Assembly (NCBI GenBank): GCA_903845195.1
Contig: CAIMWO010000052.1
Span: 62,001 to 126,000 of the forward strand
Origin: an uncultured Phycisphaerales bacterium
GTDB taxonomy: Bacteria > Planctomycetota > Phycisphaerae > WQYP01
DNA length: 64,000 nucleotides
Reading direction: 5' to 3'
A program made the position numbers and the translations under genes. Each line of letters starts with the position of its first letter. Position 1 is the stretch's first letter. The notes under the pieces are model-generated. The model was given only the letters and a program-made list of their open reading frames with translations, ran no database searches and was not told the origin of the DNA. This document shows positions 33,840 through 40,705 of this stretch, one piece after another.

Positions 33840-34310
33840 CTAGCCAACACCTGTACGGCGCAGGTGCCGAAAAACGGCCCGCAGCACCGTTGATTCATCT
33901 ACTCCAGCGGTCCCTTGAGGGAAGGCCGCAGCGATGGCCTCCTCGATCTGTGCGGCCGTCGCTGACTGAATCCCAAGAGCCTTCACACCGTCCAGCAAAG
34001 CGTCATGCGTGGTTGCTTGCGGACGTGAACAATGCCGACCACGTGCGGCCAGCGGGCCTTCTTTTCGGCGCTCATAAAAAAGTACATATTCGCCGTTGGA
34101 GCCGATCCCAGTTTCACGGACGGCAAGAATCTCCCGCTGCATTTCGAGGGTGTAAAACGGACGACGGTTAGTGATCGAGTACAACGGCGAAACGAAGACA
34201 CCACGCTGGACGTGCGAGTAGAAAGCGGCACGACTCATACCAACGGCCTCGGCCATTGCGGAGACACTGATGATGGCCTTCATGCGAGTTGGTGTAGTTT
34301 GAGTAGGCAC
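33840..34310 (-). CDS. HTH DNA-binding protein, partner of RuvB-like gene
   Basis: A 156-residue protein. The N-terminal part SVSAMAEAVGMSRAAFYSHVQRGVF is a clear helix-turn-helix of the kind found in excisionase-like and plasmid proteins, followed by a strand pair (YSITNRRPFYTLEMQREIL). The C-terminal part is helical. The start is taken as GTG at 34310, 9 bases after AAGGAG; a TTG at 34328 overlapping the upstream stop is an alternative. Co-transcribed with the AAA+ gene, it may load or control it at a DNA site such as the phased array downstream. Confidence 0.65.
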   Translation of the reverse strand: MPTQTTPTRMKAIISVSAMAEAVGMSRAAFYSHVQRGVFVSPLYSITNRRPFYTLEMQREILAVRETGIGSNGEYVLFYERRKEGPLAARGRHCSRPQATTHDALLDGVKALGIQSATAAQIEEAIAAAFPQGTAGVDESTVLRAVFRHLRRTGVG

Positions 34311-34324
34311 GGTTTGATGCTCCT

Positions 34325-35275
34325 TCAAGTCGTGGACACAGAGAGATGGGATGCACCAGCGGCGGTGAGCATGCGCCCATCTTCTGATTTCGTGACCAAT
34401 CCAAGTCGGATCAATTCGCTTTCGATGACGGCTTCGATGGTTCTCTTGGGCAGGCTCAGTTGCGTGGCGATCATATTGAGCCGCAACGGGCCTTGAGCAG
34501 CACGAAGCAGGTCGAGATAGCGGCGTTCGAGAATGTCGAGGCCGAGATGGTCATAGCCTTCGATCTCGCACATGCGGGCCAGATGCGTGACCGTGATCGT
34601 GTCGGCTCCTTCGGCACGTGCAGTGCGGCGGGCCGCTTCCAGCAGTCGGATTGCGATGCGTGGCGTGCCACGACCTCTTAACGCTAAGCCCTTGATCGCT
34701 TCCTCTTCGATGGGCCAGTGCAGTCCCTTCGCACGCTGTGCGACCAAGTGAACAATCTCGTCTTCACTGTAGTGTTCGAGATGTGCGACGATCTTGAACC
34801 GATCCCGCAACGGCTTGGCCAGCGCCCATTCGTCGGTCGTCGCCCCGATGAACGTGAATGGCGGAAGCATGATATTTTTTCGGTCGCCACCCAGAAATAA
34901 TCGTCGCTCTTCGAGACAGCGATACAGAGTGGTTTGTGCGATGGCCGGAAGCTCGTGAATTTCATCCAAAAACACAACATCTCCGACCTCGGCCATCATG
35001 AGTAGGCCGTGCAGATGACCCGGCGTGAGAATGTTCTGCGCCAACTCTTCGTAGCACTTCGCCCCGAGTTCGGCCGCAAAAAGTCCGGACAAGAGGCTCT
35101 TGCCAACTCCGGGAGGCCCCACCAGTAGCACATGTGGTGCGGCGGTTTCGGCCGTCGCAGCGGAGCGGTCGTTGAAGAAAGCGTCGAGAACAGTTTTTAG
35201 CTGGCGCACTGTTCGTTTCTGCCCAACGACGTGGTCGAGGGTCGGAGGTGCGCCATGAAGGTCGGAATTTTCCAT
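34325..35275 (-). CDS. RuvB-like AAA+ ATPase
   Basis: A 316-residue AAA+ protein close to the Holliday-junction motor RuvB. Walker A is GPPGVGKS, Walker B VVFLDEIHEL, sensor 1 FIGATTDEWA and sensor 2 GTPRIAIRLL; a C-terminal winged-helix domain (LPKRTIEAVIESELIRLGLV) closes it. Chromosomal ruvB lies with ruvA/ruvC, absent here, and the linked genes are of mobile type, so this is probably a mobile-element paralogue for branch migration or replication restart. It follows 35291..35608 by 15 bp and overlaps or abuts the HTH gene. Confidence 0.8.
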   Translation of the reverse strand: MENSDLHGAPPTLDHVVGQKRTVRQLKTVLDAFFNDRSAATAETAAPHVLLVGPPGVGKSLLSGLFAAELGAKCYEELAQNILTPGHLHGLLMMAEVGDVVFLDEIHELPAIAQTTLYRCLEERRLFLGGDRKNIMLPPFTFIGATTDEWALAKPLRDRFKIVAHLEHYSEDEIVHLVAQRAKGLHWPIEEEAIKGLALRGRGTPRIAIRLLEAARRTARAEGADTITVTHLARMCEIEGYDHLGLDILERRYLDLLRAAQGPLRLNMIATQLSLPKRTIEAVIESELIRLGLVTKSEDGRMLTAAGASHLSVSTT

Positions 35276-35290
35276 TTTAGTTTCACTCCG

Positions 35291-35608
35291 TTAATACTCA
35301 GACGGTAAAAGGATGGTTGTGACTGAGCGATCCCATTCCGTGATCACCCAGAGTTTCTCGTTGGCGCTCGTCAGATAGGAACTCATCACACGATCCTGAT
35401 GATCACGGTCACCTTCATGGGCAATAGCGTTGTCGTTCAGCGTTTTGTCTTCGGCGGGCATATCGCCCCAGTCACCTATGCGATGTCGTTCAATGAACTT
35501 CGCCGGATCGTCTCCGGACTTCTGGAGTGCTGCGATGGCTCCCGGTGTGGCAACCATTTGGCCGAGCTTGAATTTAGGGGTGGGGGGAGAAGAAACGGCA
35601 GCGACCAT
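35291..35608 (-). CDS. Small conserved plasmid-type hypothetical protein
   Basis: A 105-residue soluble protein. The N-terminal part TPKFKLGQMVATPGAIAALQKSGDDPAKFIERHRIGDWGD resembles short proteins found on plasmids and conjugative elements in diverse bacteria, of unknown function. The ATG at 35608 is used because GGAGG stands 8 bases upstream; the ORF-track GTG at 35656 overlaps the shared upstream element. It leads the operon with the RuvB-like and HTH genes. Confidence 0.6.
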   Translation of the reverse strand: MVAAVSSPPTPKFKLGQMVATPGAIAALQKSGDDPAKFIERHRIGDWGDMPAEDKTLNDNAIAHEGDRDHQDRVMSSYLTSANEKLWVITEWDRSVTTILLPSEY

Positions 35609-35656
35609 TTTGAATTCCTCCAGATCGAGGTGATGGGACGACAACTTGCGTTCCAC

Positions 35657-35689
35657 CTATTAACCGATCATCCGGGATCGCCTGAAGAA
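35657..35689 (-). promoter_or_regulatory. Shared leader element (TTCTTCAGGC...GATCGGTTA)
   Basis: Minus-strand TTCTTCAGGC followed 11 bases later by GATCGGTTAAT, about 50 bp before the ATG at 35608. The same arrangement without gaps is found before 36244..36489 and 38955..39725. TTCAGG and GTTAAT are 16 bp apart, so it may be a promoter. Confidence 0.55.
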
Positions 35690-35717
35690 AACACGAACCA
35701 TTCAGAGATGCAGACTT

Positions 35718-35734
35718 GTTTCACCGATCCTGTT
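35718..35734 (-). promoter_or_regulatory. Shared upstream element (ACAGGATCGGTGAAAC)
   Basis: Minus-strand AACAGGATCGGTGAAAC, 30 bp upstream of the leader element before 35608. Matches 32717-32736 and 31585-31600 closely. Confidence 0.5.
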
Positions 35735-35799
35735 GCCGTTGAGATCAGAAGATCAGCGTGCAAACGGAAACAGCGGACAGAATGCCGCTGACTGACTTC

Positions 35800-35985
35800 T
35801 CAATTTTTTCGCCATAATGCTTCGACGAAAATCCAGAACCCCACGATCAGAGCGGCCCAACCCGTGCAGCCGCCGAACATTGCCAGATAAGCGATTCCTG
35901 CCATTGCGCCAAAGAACAGCACGGCGAAGATGAGTACACCGAGGCAGCCACCGGGGGGCCTTGCGTCCATATTGAAATCACTCAT
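35800..35985 (-). CDS. Small membrane protein
   Basis: A 61-residue protein with two hydrophobic helices (LGVLIFAVLFFGAMAGIAYL and GWAALIVGFWIFVEALW). The ATG overlaps the end of the upstream gene by 8 bp. It is of the type of small membrane proteins common in phages and plasmids. Function unknown. Confidence 0.55.
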   Translation of the reverse strand: MSDFNMDARPPGGCLGVLIFAVLFFGAMAGIAYLAMFGGCTGWAALIVGFWIFVEALWRKN

Positions 35986-36181
35986 GTTCCACCTCGCTTC
36001 CCACGGTCGGCTGCACTGGCCCGACGATCCGGATGATGCTCATACTGTTTGGGATGTATTCGCCCGTACCCGGCGTCAACTTGCGAATGGCATCGCTGAC
36101 CAACACGTCTTCGGGTATGTCGAGAGCCGCAGTGAATGTCGCTGAATAGGTGACGATGGCGGTGCGGCCGGTATTTGGCAT
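35978..36181 (-). CDS. Small phage/plasmid-type hypothetical protein
   Basis: A 67-residue soluble protein starting MPNTGRTAIVTYSATFTAAL; AGGAG precedes the ATG at 36181. The pattern of a beta-strand, then ALDIPEDVLVSDAIRKL and a closing strand suggests a small alpha/beta fold. It overlaps the next gene by 8 bp. Function unknown. Confidence 0.55.
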   Translation of the reverse strand: MPNTGRTAIVTYSATFTAALDIPEDVLVSDAIRKLTPGTGEYIPNSMSIIRIVGPVQPTVGSEVEHE

Positions 36182-36243
36182 GACAATCTCCTGATTGAAA
36201 TTCGGTGGACACACGTGCGGTGGACATGGTTGATAGATGGCTG

Positions 36244-36489
36244 CTATGGGCGAACTGACCGCTTGTCTTCTTGATTGCCTTCACGGGCCAGCCAAGCTGC
36301 ACATACGCTGCGATGATGTTCGGGAGGAGTGTGGCTCACTGTGCGGCACGGCCACAGACCGCCGTTGGCGTCACGGAGATAGACGCCTGTGTGTTCAGCG
36401 TCTTCGTCGAGCAGCGTGACCCCGACGATGTGGACGGGATATGCAGTCAGAGACGTGTGTTTGAAGTCTGATGGGGCAGAAATATCCAT
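36244..36489 (-). CDS. Small hypothetical protein
   Basis: An 81-residue soluble protein (MDISAPSDFKHTSLTAYPVH...), with GGAGATT before the ATG at 36489. The TAYPVHIVGVTLLDEDAEHTGVYLRD part looks like a small beta-barrel. The shared leader element lies about 30 bp upstream. No family known. Confidence 0.5.
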   Translation of the reverse strand: MDISAPSDFKHTSLTAYPVHIVGVTLLDEDAEHTGVYLRDANGGLWPCRTVSHTPPEHHRSVCAAWLAREGNQEDKRSVRP

Positions 36490-36517
36490 GGTCAATCTCC
36501 AGCGGCATCATCGCCAC

Positions 36518-36550
36518 TAATAAACCGATCTCCTGAACGTGCCTGAAGAA
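36518..36550 (-). promoter_or_regulatory. Shared leader element (TTCTTCAGGC...GATCGGTTT)
   Basis: Minus-strand TTCTTCAGGC followed by GATCGGTTTAT at the same spacing as at 35657-35689. It begins right after the stop codon of 36552..36770 and ends about 30 bp before the ATG at 36489. Confidence 0.55.
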
Positions 36551-36551
36551 A

Positions 36552-36770
36552 TTACACCCGTTTGAACTTGAAGCCGTCTGTAATCATGTTGGGCAAACAG
36601 CAGCAGCACAGGTTCTCCGTCGCCTCTGCTTCCCCTTTGCGACTATGCGGACGGGTCACCCGATACATGCGAACGTCCTTGGTCCCACTGCAACGTTCAC
36701 ACGTCTTTTCCACCGAATCCTGACCGGCGTCAGACAGCTTCAAAACCGGGCGGTAGAATTCCCGCCGCAT
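36552..36770 (-). CDS. Small zinc-finger protein
   Basis: A 72-residue basic protein with CERC (about residue 28) and CCCC (about residue 58), enough for one zinc site. An earlier GTG at 36782 is possible; neither start has a strong ribosome site. Similar tiny zinc proteins occur on phages and plasmids. Upstream lies the inverted-repeat element. Confidence 0.45.
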   Translation of the reverse strand: MRREFYRPVLKLSDAGQDSVEKTCERCSGTKDVRMYRVTRPHSRKGEAEATENLCCCCLPNMITDGFKFKRV

Positions 36771-36877
36771 ACGACGGCCCACGTCGTTCTCGGCAGCCTT
36801 CGTCAGTTCCTGTTGGGGTTTGTCCCACCCATATATTATTTATTCTTAGTAGGGGTAGTGCCAGACCACCATCAGGG

Positions 36878-37062
36878 CTGATCTTCTAGAAGCTGTTCTG
36901 GGGTCTACATCGGTCTACATCCCCCCACTGCCAGATAATGGCATCGTACGGAAGACCATAGCAGGTTCTAGCAGTGTTCAGGATGCCCACCAGACCGTCT
37001 ATGAAGCCCGTGGCTGGGTTGTTGGGTTTTCTGTGGCTTCTAGGATCGTTCTAGAAGATCAG
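36878..37062. repeat. Inverted-repeat element, 185 bp with 14-bp termini (MITE-like)
   Basis: The left end CTGATCTTCTAGAA (36878-36891) is the exact reverse complement of the right end TTCTAGAAGATCAG (37049-37062). Outside the left arm CCAGACC, and outside the right arm GGTCTGG, extend the symmetry with a 10-bp interruption on the left. Inside, TTCTAG recurs twice more and GGTCTACATC is tandemly repeated (36902-36921). No coding frame is seen. The stop codon of 37059..37421 lies inside the right arm. Could be a small non-autonomous element or a partition/replication site. Confidence 0.6.
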
Positions 37063-37421
37063 GGTCTGGGAAGGTGATTTGCTGGGATGAATGCATAACC
37101 CACCAAACGAATAGAATCCGCTGCGCCAGCAGAATCAATAAGTACCCCATCTTTGATTGCTATGGCATGGGCTTCACCCCACGCATAGGCAACAGAAACA
37201 ACAGCCATGGGATGTTTCTTTGCAAATTCGGCGATGGTGATACGCTTGCGTGGCGTGTATTTCCGCCAATCCCCGAACTGGTTCACAAGCCAGTAACCTT
37301 CGTCAGAATTCAGTCCACCCCTAACGCTTCTGCCATACGTCTGACGTACCAATCGGTATGACTTGCCCGTCGCATTGGCGATGGCGGCGATCATGCAATC
37401 ACTTTGGTTTCTTTGCCGCAT
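37059..37421 (-). CDS. C39/papain-like cysteine peptidase-fold protein
   Basis: A 120-residue protein starting MRQRNQSDCMIAAIANATGK, where QSDC fits the Gln-Cys active site of C39-like peptidases, and later GEAHAIAIKDGVLIDSAG supplies the His and Asp/Ser. Small proteins of this type are common in phages and near phage tails, often with uncertain activity. The ATG at 37421 overlaps the end of the upstream broken ORF by 23 bp. Its last codons lie in the inverted-repeat element. Confidence 0.55.
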   Translation of the reverse strand: MRQRNQSDCMIAAIANATGKSYRLVRQTYGRSVRGGLNSDEGYWLVNQFGDWRKYTPRKRITIAEFAKKHPMAVVSVAYAWGEAHAIAIKDGVLIDSAGAADSIRLVGYAFIPANHLPRP

Positions 37422-37629
37422 CTTCTTTCGCTTCCGGTTTTTCAATCAACTTCAAATGGGGTTGTTGACGGACCCATTGCCGAACTTCTTCCAGTGTGCG
37501 ATCTGCGGCATAGAACCCACCAGCGGCGTACCGTCCACCTTATTTCCGTTGGGCATAAAGGATGCGCCAAGTATTACTCATCTTCTGATATTCAATGTAC
37601 ACATCACGGGTGTTCTTCGGCAGCTTCAT
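37399..37629 (-). pseudogene. Small gene interrupted by an in-frame TAA
   Basis: The frame from the ATG at 37629 (MKLPKNTRDVYIEYQ...) meets TAA at 37540-37542 after 29 codons and then continues open in the same frame for 46 more codons (GGRYAAGGFYAADRTLEEVR ...) to TGA at 37399. The downstream half is clearly protein-like. The ATG overlaps the stop of 37626..38726 (ATGA). A nonsense mutation, an unusual readthrough, or an assembly error would explain it. Product otherwise about 75 residues. Confidence 0.65.
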
Positions 37630-38726
37630 TTTCCACCCGTTCGTTTTGCGTTCTTTTTCACTGTGTTGTTTGCAGGCCAGTTGCGGTAATGATCAATGAC
37701 ATTCTGGATGGTTATACCGGGCACGTTACAGACATAGTTCCAATCAATTTCATGAATGTACATTCGGCAGCCGTCACTGATACGTGTGATGCTGTTTTCG
37801 TTGACCTTGAAGCCTGCTTTTTCCAGTGCGTTGCACAGTTCCGTAGATCGTATGGATTTTTCTTCTTGTCTTGGGTCTTCTTTCAAGCACCCCGGTATGG
37901 GGTTGCCTTTGGAGTCAAGCGAATAGCGGGGTTCATCTTCCTTCGCAGTCGCTTTCTTAGCTGCGATTGTGGGTGAATGTACGCCTTCAAACACGGCTGA
38001 TTGCGTTCTTTGTCGGCTAGAGTTCTTGGATTGCTTTTTCATTTCCATCCGAAGGATTATGTCTTCGGCGATTTCCGGACTGGTCTTCTTTATGCGGGCG
38101 ATTTCTGCTGGGATGTCCCAGCCTTTCGGATCACTGATCACCTGAAGCATCATGGGGTAGTCTTTCCACCTTGACCACGCCTTCCAGCCTTTGGCAGTGA
38201 TGCTGATTTTCCCAGCCGTCTTCTTCAGGAAACCATCCGCAAACAACCCGTCAGCGATATCGCCACGCTTTGTCAGAAGTTCCGACACGTGATTGCCAAA
38301 GTCAGCCAATTCACTGACAGCACAGCAGCCTTCGTGCCCACCGTACTTGACATACAGATAGCAGATGTTGTTCAGCACGAATTGTGAACGCTTGGCGTCT
38401 TCCTTCGCTGTCGTTTTCTGTTTCGTGACTGCTTTGATCTTTGCGCCTTTTTCGGGAGTCGTGGTTTTCTGTTGCGCCGTATTTTCAGCCTTCCCCAGAA
38501 CGTCCCACACCATCCCCAGATAGTCTGAATTCAAAGCTGCTTTGTCGGCAAGGAATTCGTAGATCGCCACAGCCGGAACAGTCTTCATGACCTGCGTGTA
38601 TTCCTTCAGTTTCGTCTTGTCCCTGAAGTGACAGACTACCTTTTTCCCTTTCAGTTCGTTCACCAGCCGATATGCAGACCAGCCCAATTCATCTAGCCGT
38701 TTTTGAACCTGCAACCGAATATCCAT
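37626..38726 (-). CDS. Unrecognised protein, paralogous to 52998..53525
   Basis: A 366-residue protein. An N-terminal stretch (MDIRLQVQKRLDELGWSAYRLVNELKGK) looks like an HTH. The middle FVLNNICYLYVKYGG ... DGLFADGFLKKTAGKISIT and the end CNVPGITIQNVIDHYRNW correspond to segments of 52998..53525 (VLNTICGLYYEYVGGD, IADGFLKKKTGKAEKIGIT, NGVPGVTIPHVVDAYRNY). Linkers are rich in Lys and Thr. The upstream 55 bp are also conserved between the two. AGGAAGAAATC precedes the ATG. The family is unknown to me; DNA binding is a guess. Confidence 0.6.
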   Translation of the reverse strand: MDIRLQVQKRLDELGWSAYRLVNELKGKKVVCHFRDKTKLKEYTQVMKTVPAVAIYEFLADKAALNSDYLGMVWDVLGKAENTAQQKTTTPEKGAKIKAVTKQKTTAKEDAKRSQFVLNNICYLYVKYGGHEGCCAVSELADFGNHVSELLTKRGDIADGLFADGFLKKTAGKISITAKGWKAWSRWKDYPMMLQVISDPKGWDIPAEIARIKKTSPEIAEDIILRMEMKKQSKNSSRQRTQSAVFEGVHSPTIAAKKATAKEDEPRYSLDSKGNPIPGCLKEDPRQEEKSIRSTELCNALEKAGFKVNENSITRISDGCRMYIHEIDWNYVCNVPGITIQNVIDHYRNWPANNTVKKNAKRTGGK

Positions 38727-38782
38727 GATTTCTTCCTTCGCTACGGATGTCCGTACGATATTGTACCCAAACGGTCGAAGAA
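38727..38782 (-). promoter_or_regulatory. Conserved leader shared with 52998..53525
   Basis: Minus-strand TTCGACCGTTTGGGTACAAT leads, after about 35 bp, to AAGGAAGAAATC-ATG. The region before 53525 has TTCGACCGCTTGGGCAATAA and the same AAGGAAGAAATC. The conservation outside the coding region suggests a shared promoter or operator. Confidence 0.6.
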
Positions 38783-38954
38783 AAGGTGTTGGGTGAAAAA
38801 CAGTTCATGATCATTTTCGACACTGGCCGATTCCAGCGTGGGTTTCTGTATCACGGGCCACAGCCGGTGATGAAACGGACGGTCAGAACACAACCACAGA
38901 CGACGCCGATTATGGCGTCTAATCTGACGACGACAAACGGATGCCAGTGTGGGG

Positions 38955-39725
38955 CTAATCCGGCACGATGATTTCGCCGGTGTCGATTTCGATTCCGATC
39001 ACCGTGCGCAGTGCCACGTGCGTAACATTCGCTGGCCCTGTGGGAACGTGTTGCGCCCCGATAGTCCATGCAAAAGCTTCTAATAAGGATTTTGGATGCG
39101 TCGTGATCATCACTCGTGTATCCAACCTGACCAGCAGAAAATATTCCATCCCTGTGTGACCGAGCCACACTATTCGTTTTTCAATATCGATCAATGCCAC
39201 CGCAATAACACCGCTGTATTCTTCAAGTGCATGAGCCAATCCGACCCTCGGGCTCTCGGCCGTTTCCGCCAATCGCAGGATGGCCCCTGCCGTATCGACC
39301 GAAGTGATCGGAATGCTGTGCTTCGGCACATTTCCCATCGAGCCTGCATCGGAGCATGTGAATAGCAGGGCCAGCCGTCCATCACGGCTGATGAGCGGCC
39401 GGAACTGTGAGCCGTCGTCGCTGCTTGGCGGTGGGACTTCAGCGCCATTCGCCATGACTTTGGGGCCGTGAATTGTGGCGAGGAGGGCACTGGCCCGGTC
39501 CAACGTTCGCCATTCGTTTGATACGGCCAGAAACCACGGGGAATAGACGGGATACGAAACACAGATCGAAGGAATGCGTGAGTTAATTTCCGGCACGACG
39601 AACATTGAGATGCTCTTTTTGGCGAGGTCGTTACTGGCATGGTGGAGGATTTCTTTGAGCAATTTTCGTGTTTCTCGCCAGTGCCGTGGCGGCACTGGGC
39701 CGACGAATCCGAGAAGTGCGTCCAT
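38955..39725 (-). CDS. Degenerate Ntn-hydrolase (class II glutamine amidotransferase)-like protein
   Basis: A 256-residue protein starting MDALLGFVGPVPPRHW. The later part GVIAVALIDIEKRIVWLGHTGMEYFLLVRLDTRVMITTHPKSLLEAF has the pattern of the glutaminase domains of asparagine synthase and GlmS, and the N-terminus resembles their CGIxGxxG start, but the nucleophile Cys-2 is Asp here, so it cannot work as glutaminase. GGAG precedes the ATG; the ORF-track start 38 codons upstream runs through a shared leader element. Function unknown. Confidence 0.5.
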   Translation of the reverse strand: MDALLGFVGPVPPRHWRETRKLLKEILHHASNDLAKKSISMFVVPEINSRIPSICVSYPVYSPWFLAVSNEWRTLDRASALLATIHGPKVMANGAEVPPPSSDDGSQFRPLISRDGRLALLFTCSDAGSMGNVPKHSIPITSVDTAGAILRLAETAESPRVGLAHALEEYSGVIAVALIDIEKRIVWLGHTGMEYFLLVRLDTRVMITTHPKSLLEAFAWTIGAQHVPTGPANVTHVALRTVIGIEIDTGEIIVPD

Positions 39726-39762
39726 CTGCGGTCTCCGATTGATGAGGAACGTATCTTCCCGT

Positions 39763-39796
39763 AAACCGTATGATTGGAAGTGCCTGAAGAATATTG
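39763..39796 (-). promoter_or_regulatory. Shared leader element (TTCTTCAGGC...ACGGTTTA)
   Basis: Minus-strand TTCTTCAGGC with ACGGTTTAC at the same offset as in 35657-35689 and 36518-36550, about 40 bp before the ATG at 39725. Confidence 0.5.
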
Positions 39797-40125
39797 TGGC
39801 CCGATCTTTTGGCATTACTGGGGCCTGCAAATCCTTCATGCGTGAAAGATTTGGCGTTACAGGTGACGGGCCGTGTCAGCCCGAGTGAAGAGGATCACCC
39901 ACATGACTCGCCACCCGACACGCACATACATCACCTCCAATCGCCACTTGCGTCTGGTGATGATATTGACGAAGCGGGAACTGCGGGCCTCGTACGGACG
40001 GGGCCGAGGATACGAGCGAGGATGAAGAGAGAGATGATGGGGTTGAATGGGTGGTACTTGAAATGGCAACCATTTGAAAAGAAGGTAAACTTCTCACATT
40101 AGGGCACCTTCACCGGACGAAATGC
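39797..40125. other. Divergent intergenic region without a clear gene
   Basis: This 329-bp stretch lies between the minus-strand amidotransferase-like gene and rnhA. The overlapping ORFs listed on both strands are not convincing. It should hold the rnhA promoter; I see no clear hexamers. Confidence 0.35.
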
Positions 40126-40689
40126 ATGAGCGGTCCAACAGACAACCCTCCGCCCACCAAACCCAAAACCACGGTGGAGCTTTACACTGACGGTGATTGC
40201 ATTGGCAATCCCGGCCCCGGTGGCTGGGCCTTCATCCTTCGCCATCCGTCTTCGGGCCGCACCAAAGAGAGAAGCGGAGGCGAGCATCAAACCACGAACA
40301 ATCGGATGGAAGTTTTGGCTGTAATCCGAGGTTTGGAGGCGCTGAAGCTTCCATCCGTGGTCGATCTCTACAGCGACAGCGAATACGTCGTGAAGGGAGT
40401 CATGGAACGAATGGCCACCCAAGCGGCTCACGGTTGGCACAAGTCCGTCAAGTCCTCGAAACTCATCAAGAATGATGATCTCTGGCGGCGGCTTTATGAG
40501 TTAGCTCAGGCGCACCAAGTGACGGCCCATTGGGTCAAGGGTCATGCCGGTCATCCCGAAAACGAGCGGTGTGACCAGATGGCTTCAGCAGCGGCAAAGA
40601 AAATTTCCACCTACCAGCCAAACGTCCCCAAATCATTGGAGCAGATGGCCGACGATCTGTTAGCTGAAGCTGAAAGGGCGGAAGGGTGA
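40126..40689 (+). CDS. rnhA: Ribonuclease HI
   Basis: A 187-residue RNase HI that cleaves the RNA strand of RNA-DNA hybrids. The four carboxylates are present: Asp in LYTDGDCIGNPGPGGWAF, Glu in NNRMEVLAVIRGLEAL, Asp in DLYSDSEYVVKG and Asp in GHPENERCDQMA; HWVKGHAGH supplies the conserved His loop. Length exceeds the usual 155 because of N- and C-terminal extensions (C-terminal YQPNVPKSLEQMADDLL). It converges with the NERD helicase gene, 16 bp away. May be the main or an accessory copy. Confidence 0.92.
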   Translation: MSGPTDNPPPTKPKTTVELYTDGDCIGNPGPGGWAFILRHPSSGRTKERSGGEHQTTNNRMEVLAVIRGLEALKLPSVVDLYSDSEYVVKGVMERMATQAAHGWHKSVKSSKLIKNDDLWRRLYELAQAHQVTAHWVKGHAGHPENERCDQMASAAAKKISTYQPNVPKSLEQMADDLLAEAERAEG

Positions 40690-40705
40690 AATTGGTTCTC
40701 TGCCT

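Noticed and set aside
39857-40097. Minus-strand ORFs before rnhA
   Set aside because: All three frames are partly open and none has a good start or recognisable sequence.
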